This document shows, one piece after another, positions 49,180 through 62,308 of a DNA stretch of 64,000 nt. Under the pieces are notes generated by a model. The model ran no database searches, was not told where the DNA came from, and saw only the letters and a list, made by a program, of their open reading frames with translations. Each line of letters starts with the position of its first letter. Positions within the stretch are counted from its first letter, which is position 1. Position numbers and translations under genes: made by a program. This DNA comes from Chromobotia macracanthus (Eukaryota; Chordata; Actinopteri; Cypriniformes; Botiidae), in NCBI GenBank assembly GCA_036877525.1, contig JAZGTH010000066.1:1417501-1481500 (forward strand), written 5' to 3'.

Positions 49180-49258
49180 AATAAATTAGGGAAGTTTTTC
49201 CAAATAAGTGTATTATTATAAAGTTAATTGTGATGTACTGAAATTAAATGTAAATAAA
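49180..49258 (+). terminator. snx22: snx22 poly(A) signals
   Basis: AATAAA at 49180-49185 and a second AATAAA near 49253, both within 230 bases of the snx22 stop. Confidence 0.5.
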
Positions 49259-49425
49259 CAGGATGTTTCTTGTAACTGGACTAAGCCTTTAACTGGCCTT
49301 AAAGACTCATTTCTGCACAATACAAATTTGTTTCTCTATTAAATGACAAGCACAACCACGATTTTTCATGTTCTTGTTAAAGTAAATCATGAGACATGAA
49401 AGAGCTTTTAACAAAACCTGGATCC

Positions 49426-49431
49426 TTTATT
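49426..49431 (-). terminator. ppib: ppib poly(A) signal (minus strand)
   Basis: TTTATT on the plus strand, AATAAA on the minus strand, about 240 bases downstream of the ppib stop. Confidence 0.6.
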
Positions 49432-49673
49432 GAACACGTTTACAAAAGCAGGTTGAAGTAGGTCTGAATTTTAATCATGTGGAATGCCTGTTTGAACTGG
49501 ACCAGGAAGTGCCGCTCTGCGGACCAAAACTGGTGCGTGACGGTCCCACGAGGGGGCGGAGCTTCACTGAGCTCACACACACATACACGCAATATTTCCA
49601 CTAGTACACTAGTGGCACCAAATGTATTCAAATCCCCTTATACCCCAAAGTCCTGCTGCCCCCTAAATTTATT

Positions 49674-51226
49674 TTACTCTTTAGCTACTGCGAACGGTTT
49701 CTCCACGTCGATCTTTCCGCAGTCATGGATGGTAACATCTTTCAGAGGCTTATCACGGCTGTCCGTCTTGGTGCTCTCGATTTTTCTGACAACATCCTTT
49801 AAGACAAAAAGAAATACTACAAGATCAGACTTCAGACCCTGAGACATCAACAGTATTTAAACTGAGGAAGAACAAACGTCTCCACAGATGGACTAAGAGC
49901 AGTCGCTCACCATGCCCTCCAGGATCTTTCCGAACACAACATGTTTGCCGTCCAACCATGGCGTCTGGACGGTGGTGATGAAGAACTGGGAGCCGTTTGT
50001 GTCTTTGCCAGCATTGGCCATGCTGAGCCAGCCTGGACCATAATGCTTCAGTTTAAAGTTCTCATCAGGGAAACGGTCACCATAGATGCTCTTGCCTACA
50101 TGGACAGACAGACGCGTTTTACATCATCTCATCTCATGAAACACCTTGAGCTTATAAACAAAGGTCTAAACCTCATGTTCTGGCATATAAAAAAAGATCG
50201 CAACGTTGTATCAATGTTAAATCTAAGTTGGTCAAACGTTTTCCCAAACAAAAGCATTACTACTGTTTTTAAGGAATCTGTTAAATGAATTCATATTTAG
50301 GTCAGAGGAACATAAGAGATACATTTTGAAATTAGTTGTAAATATTTCTGGTACCTCCAGTTCCATCTCCTCTGGTGAAATCTCCACCCTGGATCATGAA
50401 GTCTTTGATCACTCTGTGAAACTTGCTGCCTTTGTACCCGAATCCTTTCTGTAAAGCGAGTTACATTCGTTCACTGCTGTAACTTCACTGCAGGAGGAAT
50501 CAGGGCAGTTCTGCGACAGCGTCTAGACGCGCTTACCTCTCCAGTGGCCAGCTGAAGGAAGTTCTCCGCTGTTTTGGGAACCGTCTTCCCAAAGACTCCA
50601 ATAACAATTCGCCCCGCATCTTCATCCCCGATCCGTATGTCGAAGTAAACCTGAAACACAGAACATCAGATCACGATCCCCACACATGACTACGAGAACA
50701 CGAGTTCTGCGTAATGGCGCACGGATCGGTTCTCCATGACGCCATTGAGCCCCCCCGGCATCTGTTCAACCCGGAGTCCGATCCTCACATCTGCTTTCAG
50801 ACTGCTCGACTTGCCGAAATGATCACGGATCAGGTGGGAAGCAGCTATACTCAGTGCTGAAAGACCCACGCCCGGTCTTTATACTGCGCTCAGGTCAGAC
50901 TAATCAAGCCTCGCAGTGTGTCTTCGTAACGCATCAGCACAAACCCGGAGCTTCTGAATCCGAATCAGCGCGTTTAAGTGTAAATGTAACATTTAGATCG
51001 AGATGCAACAATGTTGCGCTGAATGTTGCGCTGAATGTTGCACTAAATGTTGCACTGAATGTTGCACTAAATGTTGCGCAGCGTCCGGTACCTTGCCCGT
51101 GACTTTCGGGCCCTTTTTCTTCTCATCCGCCTCAGATCCGCTCGGGAAGAGCAGAAAAACCACCGAGCCCACGATCAGCGTGACCGCCAGCAGAAACTTC
51201 ATCCTCCTCTCGCAGACGCGCACCAT
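49674..51226 (-). CDS. ppib: Peptidyl-prolyl cis-trans isomerase B (cyclophilin B)
   Basis: ER-luminal cyclophilin that isomerises X-Pro bonds and assists collagen and secretory protein folding. Minus-strand exons: 51226-51092, 50650-50537, 50448-50355, 50095-49911, 49796-49674 (TAA). The chosen start (51226) gives MVRVCERRMKF and 216 residues, the same length as human; the internal ATG at 51202 would give 208. The hydrophobic signal peptide FLLAVTLIVGSVVFLLFP is followed by ADEKKKGPKV. The cyclophilin core carries FHRVIKDFMIQGGDFTRG (catalytic Arg, Phe, Met, Gln), GSQFFITTVQTPWLDGKHVV (with the cyclosporin-contact Trp) and GKIDVEKPFAVAKE at the C-terminus, the ER-retention type end. It sits tail to tail with snx22 and in tandem with the depdc7-like gene. 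Confidence 0.97.
51005..51080. repeat. 13-bp tandem repeat in ppib intron 1
   Basis: About six copies of GAATGTTGCGCTG/AAATGTTGCACTA, immediately downstream of the ppib first-exon donor. Confidence 0.88.
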
Positions 51227-51600
51227 GAACGAGCGCAACCAAACGACTGTGTGGCGCTGACGGACGTCTGGGGAGGTTGTGCAGAATCGATCCAACACGA
51301 ACCGGATCTGAGCTCCACAGTCGATCCAGGACCAGCCCGCCGCGTTTCACGGTGCACGACGCGTATTTGACGAGCGCAATTTGAGCTGCTCTGAGATCAG
51401 GCGATGGGAGCTCATCCTGTCTTCGTGACGTGACGCGACCCATCGGGCGCTGATTGGGTAGATTGTTGTCTGTCGTGGATGGAGGAGCCAATCAGAGATT
51501 GAAACGCGTAAGGAATGAACGGAATAAAGACGCGTCAGCGTTAAAGGGGCGGAGATGAAATGACGCGCAAATCCTGCGCGACGCGTCGCCACATCAGTAA
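51227..51600 (-). promoter_or_regulatory. ppib: CpG-rich ppib promoter region
   Basis: CpG-dense sequence continues from ppib exon 1 leftward in transcription terms (GTGACGTGACGCGACCC, TGACGCGCAAATCCTGCGCG), including TGACGTGACG, which resembles CRE/ERSE-like elements. No TATA box was seen. Confidence 0.5.
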
Positions 51601-51936
51601 CTTACAGATCAGTGAACTGTTACTGTCCCCACAATTCACATTTCCTACTGAACCGAGCTCAAACAACAACACACACGCTGAATTTCAGAAATATTACACT
51701 GTATTCCTGCATGAGACGTTTGTGAGGTTCATTTTCACAAGGTGTTTTGTTGCACTTTAATTGGTTGCAGTTTAACAAATATTTGATAGTCTGAACACGA
51801 TTCATATTTTACTTTGTGTCAGATTCCAGGTTTTCTGGACATTTCCACTGTTTGCAACTTGAAGCATCAAGGATTTCTTGAGCTGATCAGGAAAAAGTGG
51901 CCCATACACACGCTCCACATTTGACACTTAAATATG

Positions 51937-51942
51937 TTTATT
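51937..51942 (-). terminator. Poly(A) signal of the depdc7-like gene (minus strand)
   Basis: TTTATT on plus equals AATAAA on minus, 50 bases beyond the stop at 51994. Confidence 0.6.
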
Positions 51943-51993
51943 TAGATGTTAAAATGCACAATATTTACAATAAACACAAGAAACGGCAGGATT

Positions 51994-54796
51994 TTAAACT
52001 TCGAGAAGGTTTAGTGTGCTCAGTCTAGACCCAAAATACTGCAGAAAGATCTCAGGATGTCCGTTGTAAAACTGTGCCAGGAGTCGCTTCTTTTCTTTCA
52101 GGGAATACGTCGGGTTTTCCTCGATGTTCTTTATCAGAGAGAACAGTTCAGTTTTAGTCGTCTCCTTCACGGTTGTCTTGTATTCTCCTCTGGGCACTCG
52201 CTGACAAAATGGGCTGTCTAGCAGATTTGTAATATAGAAAAATGTTAATATAAACACTGATTCCAAGTAAATCACAAGATTTTAATCTGAACGTTTCATA
52301 CCAGTAGTTGAAGAATCTCTGTGTTTCACGATGTCATCCAACTTTTCACTAACCAGTTTGTGAAGAGAACCTGGAATCTGACAAAAGACGAGAAGCAGCC
52401 AGTCAATGGATTTACCACAGCTCCATTACTAAAGAAGATAACTTCTAGGAACCTTGAAGATCTCCTGGTGGTTGTCCAGCATGAAGATCAGCAGTAGATC
52501 TATCTTTTCTTTCTGGAGACCCGAGCTCTGGATGATAATGGCCCTGGAGAAGGTTCTCTTCACTATCACCCGGTTTTCAGTCTGAAAAGTCATCCACATT
52601 ATTACAAACATTAAACTACCTGACAGGTGTGGAAATCATCATCTCTGTGAACTCGAAGATAAGTTCTGGGATAATGTCACAAATCTGTAACCTCTAATGG
52701 AATAGTTAAACTGCCAGAAAACAGATGTAACTAGTTGTACTGCAACAGCTGGGCAGACTGCAAGCATACTGCAAGTTCTCCTTTAAACAGAACTATTTAA
52801 GGTTAAAGGTCACATGCATTCTGACCTCACCTCTTTGTGCAGCTGGATTTCTGCAGCATCTGCAGCTACAGCCATGAACTCCAGCAGTCTGCGCAGTTCC
52901 TCCCGTGCCGATGCAGACAGTATCTTCAGTGTCAGCTGCAAAACTTCCAGACCTCGTTCCAATCTTCCATTTTCTACATACACATGAAAACACACACGCT
53001 GTTTTATGCATCATAACGGTTAATTGCTTTTAAACACAAATGGACTGTGGAGCTTTAGTTTCACCCAGAAGTTCAGTGATCTCAATGTAGACGTCCATCA
53101 TGCTGTCACACAAGAGGGGCCGGTGGTCCATGTGTCCATAATGTTTGTCAAGTGCGTGAAACAGCAGCAATTTACACTCGTCGATGCCTGAGGCTCCGCC
53201 CTGGCCTTCCTCACCATCCTCATCCTCACAGCAGAAGCTGGGAAGCTCTCTGCTCACCTGTACCACTAGCTGATCAGGCAGGAAATCCAGCAGGTCTATG
53301 GCTGCTGACAGCCAAACATCAGCACTGTGCAGAGAAAGACCAACCAGACATATGAGGGTCATTGTGTTGTCTGATTTCATTTGTTTCCAGTTTCAATATA
53401 AACGGCTCTTACTGGGATTCTTTGAAGGCCTTGAGAACTTCTCTGTCCAGGTAGTTACTGGTGTAGAGCAGGTCAGGTTCATTACTGCAGCCTCGAGATG
53501 GGGGAGAAACAATCTTGTTGCAGTTCAGTACTCCCTCCAGCAGAGGGAGATCTATCAACTGTGACAGCCGGCGCACTGTCTGCTCATTCCACACTTCTCT
53601 CACTACTGAGAGACAGAGATAACACGTTTGTGACATTTATATTCAGGAACTTGTTCAAAATAGCATAAAACTATGTAATAGTTTTTGTAGTATGCATACT
53701 ATGCACGCAATCAAGTTTTCTGTACAGGACACTTGGTTTTGTATTTGCAGAGATGTGTGAGAATAGAGAACACCACCTTTTATCCCATGATGCAATGCGT
53801 TTAAAGCGATGTATAATGACTTTTTATACTCACATTTTACACAAAATTGGATTAAAATGCAATACAACCATATTCCTCCACCCCCTCCCGGTAAAAAAAA
53901 AAAAAAAAAAGCGGTATTTACTGCACATTACTCAAGTATTGTACTGAAATACAAACACAGCATGTGTATGTATAACATAAGCAGGATCTAAAGATCTTAC
54001 CAGATGGTGGAAGACATTCAACGGGTGGAGATCCAACATGTCCAGTCAAGTCCAACTTCTCCATGAGGAGATCCAGCGCATGGCCTGCTTTAACAGGTGT
54101 GCTATGAGAGAACAATAGAACATCCTGCCTACGCAGAACAAACATACATCTTGATTATAATTCAAATAAAAAAAAAAAAAATCAGTGATCTAACAGAAGT
54201 TCTAGAAGACCTGCATGGAGTGACGTTCAACGAATTCTCACTGGCAGACAAAAGAGAAGTTTCACAAATTTCCATAGAAGGAACCTCCGTGTTCATAAAC
54301 CTGTAGAGGCTGGTGCTGCTGTCCTGGAACACTGCTGCCTTACCACTCCTCCCCAGAACTTTGGTTCCTACTGTCTCAAACACCTTATAATCCAGAAGCA
54401 CCTGGCATACATGAGTCGCTTTAGTCCTGCAGACCCGAACATCTCCAAGAACTTCATTCTGGACAAGAAAAGCCTGGATGACATCCACAGCATCTGAGCC
54501 CAGGAAGCAGTTATCGTGAGATTTCAGGTGTCGTCTGTGTCTCTTGATCTTCACTCGGGTCTTTAGAACAGTTATGATGTCTTTGCTTTGGATCTTAATG
54601 TTTTGTGTAACTTGGGGTTTGTTAGGCATTTTGTGATCTGTAGGAACAAAATTTTAGTTCATATTGCACATCAGAGCTCTGGCTGTTACTTTAATGTTTG
54701 TAAAATGTGTTGGCGTTTACCATAAGGTTGGTTCAGGGGATTGTACAGTTTTCCCACAACATTCAATACAGCAGCTTTTTCCCGGACTGAAGCCAT
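51994..54796 (-). CDS. depdc7: DEP domain-containing protein 7-like
   Basis: Member of the DEPDC7/DEPDC4 family; its molecular role is poorly defined. Nine phase-consistent exons: 54796-54721, 54637-54211, 54101-54001, 53602-53413, 53324-53065, 52973-52831, 52581-52453, 52377-52302, 52217-51994 (TAA), giving 541 residues (human DEPDC7 about 511). It starts MASVREKAAVLNVVGKLYNP, matching the family N-terminus. The DEP domain is at about residues 40-130 (VKIKRHRRHLKSHDNCFLGS, AVDVIQAFLVQNEVLGDV, VCQVLLDYKVFETVGTKVLG, FQDSSTSLYRF). Family blocks VWNEQTVRRLSQLIDLPLLE, TSNYLDREVLKAF, WLSAAIDLLDFLPDQLVVQV and RRLLEFMAVAADAAEIQLHKE follow. An acidic insert (CCEDEDGEEGQGG) follows the DFLPDQ block. 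DEPDC4 is the alternative assignment; DEPDC7 fits better in length and N-terminus. Confidence 0.88.
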
Positions 54797-55342
54797 GGAT
54801 CCGGTTCCTCTCTGCAGTTCAGACTCAAACTCAGGAATCAGTTTCCATTATCAATCACCACTAATTAGTGTCTTTCTGTCTGATTGGCTAGTAGGGAACC
54901 AATAAAAAGTCATGCAAAAATGAAAGACAACAATACCAAATTACAACACTAGATGGCAGTCAATAATAATAACTTTCTGTGTTTAAACTTTAATGCTTGC
55001 CTGCTGTTTTCTAGACAAGGTCTACTTTACAGTTCACAACATATGCTGTCTATATACCATCTGTCTATCTATCCATCTGTCTGACTATGTGTGTGTCCAT
55101 CCATCAGTCTGTCTGTCACCCTCTTTCTGTTGACTGTAATATTCCACAGATCTATTTGTGTATATCTTGTACTTGGCAGCTGATCTTGTTTTGCATTTTG
55201 GAGGCAGATGGATGTCTCCTGTCATCATGTGAAGTGAAGGATGAGGTGTATCATATCACTTACAGCCACACACATAAACACATTCTCACTGGACGACACA
55301 GCAATGTGACCTATGATGAGAGCTTGTTATTATTCCATTGTA

Positions 55343-55383
<41 letters not shown>

Positions 55384-56494
55384 GCTGTTTGTAATTTTGG
55401 GGAATGTTTCTGTGCAGGTTTCTGAACTTGAGTTAGTTTTGGTGAATTCTGAAACATCTCAAAACAAATTTGTTGTTTGATGTCCAAAAGAAAAAACCAA
55501 AGCACAACCTTTCTGAGGATCAGTGAAACGCTACATAAAGAATGCAGCAGGCCTTGTTTCAGTGACTCTGTACATTGTGAGGAAATTGGTTTAAACACTG
55601 AATAAAGACTGACTTCTCTTGATATATTTAAACTTATGATGAGCCGTCAGTCTTGACCTCAATTACTGACCTGCAGAGTCCACCAGTAGGGGGCAGACAG
55701 ATTCCAGGGTTCATCTGAGGTCAAGTTTCATCCTACAGGAGATGCTGATCTTGGATCAGCACACATACACTCAGTACACAGCACAGACTATAAGATCTCC
55801 AGATCAAACGAACACTAACGACTCAATCTGGAGTCGGTTTGACTTCCCTCCACCAGTCAAGGTCTAAATTACACTGAGCTCCATCCAAACAGAAGCAGAG
55901 AAAAGAGCACAGCTGACGGGCTGAGGTTTGCTGTAGGTCTGAGGTACAGCTGATGGTTTCTGAAGATGCACACATACGTTGTTCAGATTCACAGAATGTT
56001 TTATATGCACATAATGTTAATAGAGGTTTTCAATTCCCTGACACCTAATTCAACAAAACTTTGGGTTTATGTAAAGCTGGTGTATTTCATATAAACACAG
56101 CGGTTTGTTGGTTTATTGTGACTGAATGTGGCTCACAAAATGTTGGTGGCTTTCATCCCACCAAGTTCTGAAAGACAATAAACGTCTGATACACCCGCTG
56201 AGCAAATGTGAGAAACAGTTTCTGTGCAAATGAAGATAAATGTATCATTGAAGAAATGGCTTAGCATTCATCACACGTTCAGAGGTTACGCTCATACAGG
56301 AAATATAGATTTCAGTTCGATTTCCTGATCACAGTTTCTGATGTTATTAAATGTGAGCAGTAATATACTTTCATTACATATTATAACTTCTTATATTGAA
56401 TTATATTATACTAGATTGTACTATGTTATATTGTTTTGTTCTGTGAATTGTTCATGATTGGCCATTTATTCCATATTAAAGTCAAGATACCCAG

Positions 56495-56559
56495 ATGGAG
56501 AGAGAGAGATGGAGAGAGAGAGAAAGAGAGAGTTGGAGAGATAGAGAGAGAGAGAGAGA

Positions 56560-56598
<39 letters not shown>

Positions 56599-56812
56599 AG
56601 AGAGATGGAGAGAGAGAGAAAGAGAGAGTTGGAGAGAGGGAGAGAGAGAGATGGAGAGAGACAGAAAGAGAGAGTTGGAGAGAGAGAGAGAAAGAGAGGG
56701 AGAGAGAGAGATGGAGAGATAGAGAGAGAAAGATGGAGAGGGAGAGAGATATGGAGAGATAGAGAGAGAGTGAGAGATGGAGAGAGGAGAGAGAGAGATG
56801 GAGAGAGAGAAC
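56495..56812. repeat. (GA)n / AGAGAGATGG tandem array
   Basis: Purine-only AGAG repeats punctuated every 10-30 bases by ATGG or TTGG. Long open frames on both strands (Glu/Arg and Ser/Leu) are repeat artefacts. Confidence 0.93.
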
Positions 56813-56819
56813 TGACTCC

Positions 56820-57260
56820 GCCTCTTTCTCTCTGTCTTTATTCTGTTTCTCCGCCGGAGGGACAGTCAGAATCAGATCAGGGTACGAGGAGAAACACCGA
56901 ATCATGGCCACATCAGACACGGCCACATCAGACACGGCCCCGCAGCAGGTCCTTCAGTCCGATCCCCGCACACCGAGCCTCACATCGCGGATCAGAAGCG
57001 AGCTGACGGGCAGCACGGCGGATCCGCGGACACCATGACGGTCATTTATATCCGCAACGCCGGCGCGGTCGCTGCTTTCTCGCCTGAGATACGGGACGAT
57101 TTTCTGCGGTAGACCGAAACAAAGACATGACGAAGAAAACATGACCGAACACGTCACGGTAAAGAGGAAACGTCATAACAGACCAGCAAACGTCATAGAG
57201 TGAGATCGCGTCATAGTGGAGCAGAAGAGATTCATCGTCGTTCATTGTGAACGATACATT
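56820..57260 (+). promoter_or_regulatory. nuak1: CpG-rich region upstream of nuak1
   Basis: CpG-dense block (ACACGGCCCCGCAGCAGG, CACGGCGGATCCGCGGAC, CAACGCCGGCGCGGTCGC) about 0.3-0.7 kb before the nuak1 ATG; it probably holds the promoter and a 5' UTR exon. Confidence 0.5.
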
Positions 57261-57540
57261 GTAGCATTGTTATCGACGTCATAAAGGCGCGTGTTCTGCC
57301 ACATCGTTATTATTATTAATATTAATATTGTTTTCAGATCGATAGCCGGCTGTAGGTAGAACAGACAACTCATTAAAATATGAGTCATTATTGACAATCA
57401 TAAATATGTTAACATAATTAAACGTTATAATTTATTTATTTATTTACATGCTAATTAAGTCTATTAGTGTTATATATATTTGAAAGCATTTAGTAAAGAT
57501 ATTTAACAAAAGAGAGGTGTGGATATCAGCCTCCGGGGTG

Positions 57541-60500
57541 ATGGAGACACTGAAGATGGAGGCAGGTAAACGGTCGGGGGCCGCGGTGGAGGCCCCTGAG
57601 GACCCCAGCGGGCTCAGACGCAGCAGCTCTGGTGTCAAGAAACATCATCACAAACACAACCTGAAGCATCGCTACGAGCTGCTGGAGACGCTGGGCAGAG
57701 GAACGTACGGAAAGGTCAAGAAGGCCATCGAGCGGCATTCCGGGAGAGAGGTATTCCCAAAAGAATTCCAAAACATTCTGCACTGGTATTATGTGTGAGC
57801 GCATGTGTTTGAATGCATGTGGGTGGTGTGGAATTGTGGCTTACAATCTGGAAACTTGAAGGTTTGAACCATGAACCAACAGTACCATTGTGCTCTTGAG
57901 CAGGACACTTAACCTCAGGTTCTGTGGCGGTACCATCATACTTTGAGTTATTGCCCTGGCACCAAGTCCCAAAAATAAACATGGGAATGCCATGGTAGGT
58001 TTTTGTGCTGTAAGAAAAGGTGGAATCTGTCAAATATAATAAGAATTTATTGTTTCTATAAGAATAAAATATGCAACAATAGGCAGGTTTTTGGAACGGC
58101 TGTAGCTTGTTGTTTGAGCAGCTTGTGATAATTTTGTTGTGTTTGGCTGCTTTCAGCTCTTCCCGTGGGAATTCTATGCAGCGCGCGCTCAGCACACGCT
58201 CGGCTGCAGAGAGCAGATGTTTTAAATCTTGTGTCTGACGCGCCCGAAGAGTCTGTAACGGCCCCCAATGACACGCATCACGCGCTATCCAGTGTACCAT
58301 TTCTGATGCAGCTGGGTTCAAAGGTCACTGCTGACGGGCCGCCATAAATAATCATGCAGCGGGTCTTGCATGTTTTAACAGGTTGAGTTCTGACTCTTAG
58401 GTCACTAATGATCTGATCGAGATGCCTGAAGACAGCTGAGCTTGTTCTTCATTGGGCATCTGGGTCAGGCAGGACTTTAACATTCATGTGCTCATTAATC
58501 ACAGACCGGAGACCGGATCAAAGACCAGATCTATTCCACAGGCTGTGGCACGCGGCTTCAGTTGTTCTTTAACATCGTCCTCATAACCCGCAGAACTCAG
58601 AACAGCTGCAGAGAGCATGTTTCTGTCTGTTCTGTTACATACTGTCTGTGTGTGTGTACTACGCCAGTGGTTCTCTGTTGGTTTGTTTCCGGACCCTGAT
58701 TCTACATTGGACTCTCAGTGGCGACTCAACACAGTACTGAATTTGTTTAGCATGCACAACTGAATTTTAATGGTGTCATGATCTCAGCAGCTAATAATTC
58801 ACTGCACAAAACACATTCTGTGGTTGGCACAGATTTGATCTCTTTTTTTGTTCATGGTTCTAGAGGCATGTCACAGCGTTGAATAATTCTAACTTCTGCT
58901 AAGTGTCAAAGTTTTGATTGGATGGCCTTGCAAGTCAACAACAAAAGTTGTTATTAGTTGTTATTTTTACTACCCTTACTATGTGCCATTATACATTTAG
59001 TTGCGTTTTATTTTTTGCATTTAAAAATGTTTTTTACTCGCATGTCCGTGACTCTCAGCATAGGTCTGTGACCTGTTTTTGACCTGTTTTGAACCACTGA
59101 GTGTCCTACACTCGACACATGCTCTCTAATGCTAAATGGGTACTGTAGTCATGGCATCAGAACTGTTTGTGTCCGTTATGGGCTGTAAGCAGAGATACAG
59201 TCTTCTGTTTTTTAAAGGTTTATAATGCAAAACATTTCACAACACACACACACAGACACACACACAGGCCCTGGTCTAGGCCACGGGTCTAAAAATAACG
59301 CACCTCACGTACACACAGACATACATGTTGTTTCATTTACCTCAAAGTTAAACGCGATATGAAACGTAATTTGTCATGCATGTTTGTGGCCTCATAAACA
59401 TAAAGGCACTTGAAGAGGCATTTAGTGTTTTCTATGAGACTGAAGTTCACCCAGCAGGTATTAGTTGGAAAAACTGCGGAATGTGTTTTGTGTTATATAG
59501 ACTTACAGATAACAGCCACAGAGACTAAACACAAGAGTCTTGAATGAGATCATGAATAAGATCTCTATATGATCTTGATTGTTTCGATCAATAAGTTGTC
59601 TACTGCCTACATGTGTCTAGATCTCTTTAAAAGTTTCAGTATTGATCTTAGATTTGCCAAGATCCCAACGTTTGCAATCAGTATGAGCTCAAAGATTTCT
59701 CACCAAACTCTTCCAGGAAAAAGAGGATCTGTGTTGTGTTCTGTTGTGATATGGGTTTACTGTCCTTCACTATCACGTACACAGACAAACAGAAAGTTCC
59801 AGCTGCTGATAATCGCTGCAGTCAAGTACAGCATTTCCTTGACCTTTAGTGACGTGCTGTCCCTGCCGATACCTGAAGAGATTTCACAAGGAGACGTCTT
59901 TGCTGGCCTCGCAAATGACCCATCAGACAGACATAGTATGCGTGAGAGCTTGCACGTATGAGGCCAGTTCTACATGTTGAAAATGTTCCGTGTGTGTTTG
60001 TCTCGGATACTGTGTGCGTTTGAAAGCACAAACAGGATTGGATTTCTGCAGAACATAACTGAGAATTCTTTCCACGGTGTGTGATGTACCGGTCACATGC
60101 AGACGTGAGTGTGTGTTTGTGTGTGTGTCACAGTGAGTGTGTGAAAGCGGATAGAGAAACACTAAAGTTAGTTTTGAATAGGAAATGAAGACGCCATGGA
60201 AAATTAATATCATGCACGGGTGCCAGAGCAGCATAGCTGCTGGATGGCTCTCCATTCTGATCCTGGTTCAGTTATTTCCCACCAGCTTAATCTCAGACAT
60301 CATAGAGTACATTACTAAACTGATCTCAGGTCAGCTGTTCACAAAAAAAATCGTGTCCTTCCATTTGTGTTGTTTTTCCTTCCATCTAGTGGTTGTTTTT
60401 GGCAGGAGCTGCTCAGCGCATCTGATTCCTTTAGCAAAATAAAAATAAAGAGAGACCACTACATGTGTGTTTTCTGAAGAAGACATAAAAACAAAAAAAA

Positions 60501-62247
60501 ATCAAAGAGTGTTGTAGTGGGTTGCCAGGTAGTTGCTATGGAATTGCCAGGGCTTTTAGCACATTGCCATGGGGTTGCTAAGGTGCTCGGGGCTGATACA
60601 CAGTTTTATTCATATCTGTAGCACAAACAGTTTTAACAGACAGCAGTAATGAAAGTCAAAACCTCTTCTGCAGTTCTATTGATACTGTACTTTAGTAATT
60701 TGGCTCGCATACAGATAAACAAATAAAACCCTGCTAGTGAAAGTGCTGTTTTGTTTTGTCCAGAAGATTCTGTTTAACTCTCGGTCCTGTTGAGAAGGAA
60801 CACTAGCATCTCCAGTGGACCTGGCAGGAGGTAAATACCTTTAGCTGTACATCATGAGCTAATGGAAACGCTTTCCAATAAAGACTCTAATGTTAGCTGT
60901 GCAGCCGTTAGAAAACAGGCCCTGGTTTCTGGATTCATTTGTCTTTTTATTCCACATAATCAGTTTTGAGGCATTCTGTTTTCCTTTTATGGATGTAGAC
61001 CGGGATGTATCTTCAGCTCTTCGGAAACATGTGGTTTTGGTTTTTCCAAGAGGAAAAGTGTTCTGCCTGATCGGTCAACTCTTCTAGGAGCTGATGATGA
61101 GAACCTACAGGCAGGTGGTTTTAGGTTGTAAGAACATTTTCCTAATGTTTCCATTCAGTAACAAAAGCATTTAAAGTGTTCATTTGAATGTTCTAGCAAC
61201 GTTTAAAACCTCAGTGTTTTTAGTGTTGTTTTAATTATATTGCTTGGTTATAAGAACTGCATTCAAACATTTTAATTCTGTAATGTTTTTAAAATGTTCC
61301 ACAACTTAGGAACAAAGTTTTTGACATATATAATTATATAATTTATTACTGGAGATGAATGGAGATGTTTAGATATGTCCCTCAGAAGTCTGTCAGCATG
61401 TGTGACATCATGAAACACATTTTTACAGAGGATTTCCATTTTTAGGTTTATCGTAAACGGTTCCATTGTTCCATTTGTGTTTTAAATGTGTAACACACGC
61501 CTGGGAGTGTGAGATAGACAAAAACAGACAGGAAATCACTCATCGTTTCCTCTTTCCTCCTGATGACATCACTCGTCAATCAGCAGGGCACTTCCTGTCC
61601 ACCACACCAACACTTCTCTGATCTGAAGATTCTAGCACTCACAGCTCACCTGTTTATGTTAAAGGTTCTTGATGGAACCATACAGCCCAAAATGGTTCTT
61701 CTGTGGTATCATGAAGCACCGTTATTTTTCAGAGTGTAATAGTGAAACTGTAAAGCCACTTTGCTGAAGCTCTCAGGGCCCATAAGAGTCAAATAAACAC
61801 ACCAGAGCTTTCATTACACTCCTGAACACTGAACCCAAAATATGCTCAGCTCTAATGTGTGTTCATGGAAGAATTGTGTGTGAGAAAGAGAGACCCACCT
61901 CTCTGTCTGTTTGTGTTAGCTGAGGCTGTCTGTCAGATATTCCACATGAAGCGTCTGTTGGCTACTCAGGTGTTATTTTGAGTGTTTTTTGTAGAAGCTG
62001 TGGCCAAGTGGTTAGCACACGTGCTGTGACACATTTAGCTGTGGTGCTCATGTGGACAGCTTGAGTCTAACTTGCATCATTTCCTGATCCTGCTTCCCAC
62101 TCCTATCCTCAGTACTGCTTCTCTTGACTCCCTCTTTCAGTAAAATGTTGAAAAAGATATTTGTTATGGACACACTAAAACAAGCACCTTTTCCAAATGG
62201 TTGAAAACTTTTTTTAGTTTTTAGTTAAATAAGACTTAATGAGACTC

Positions 62248-62308
<61 letters not shown>

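Larger units (their letters stand above)
54797..57540. other. Intergenic region between the depdc7-like gene and nuak1
   Basis: Contains (CT)n at 55346-55381, AT-rich sequence, the GA-rich array at 56.5-56.8 kb and a CpG-rich segment at about 56820-57260. No coding exon recognised. Confidence 0.65.

Noticed and set aside
56426..57006. Long Ser/Leu and Glu/Arg ORFs on both strands
   Set aside because: Products of the AGAG tandem array, without start context, splice sites or domain content.
57716..58321. 201-codon minus-strand ORF in nuak1 intron 1
   Set aside because: It covers the SINE-like fragment and antisense of nuak1 exon 1 and has no recognisable domain.
62005..62080. tRNA gene
   Set aside because: Only A-box-like and weak B-box-like words; no complete cloverleaf or terminator, so a SINE remnant is more likely.
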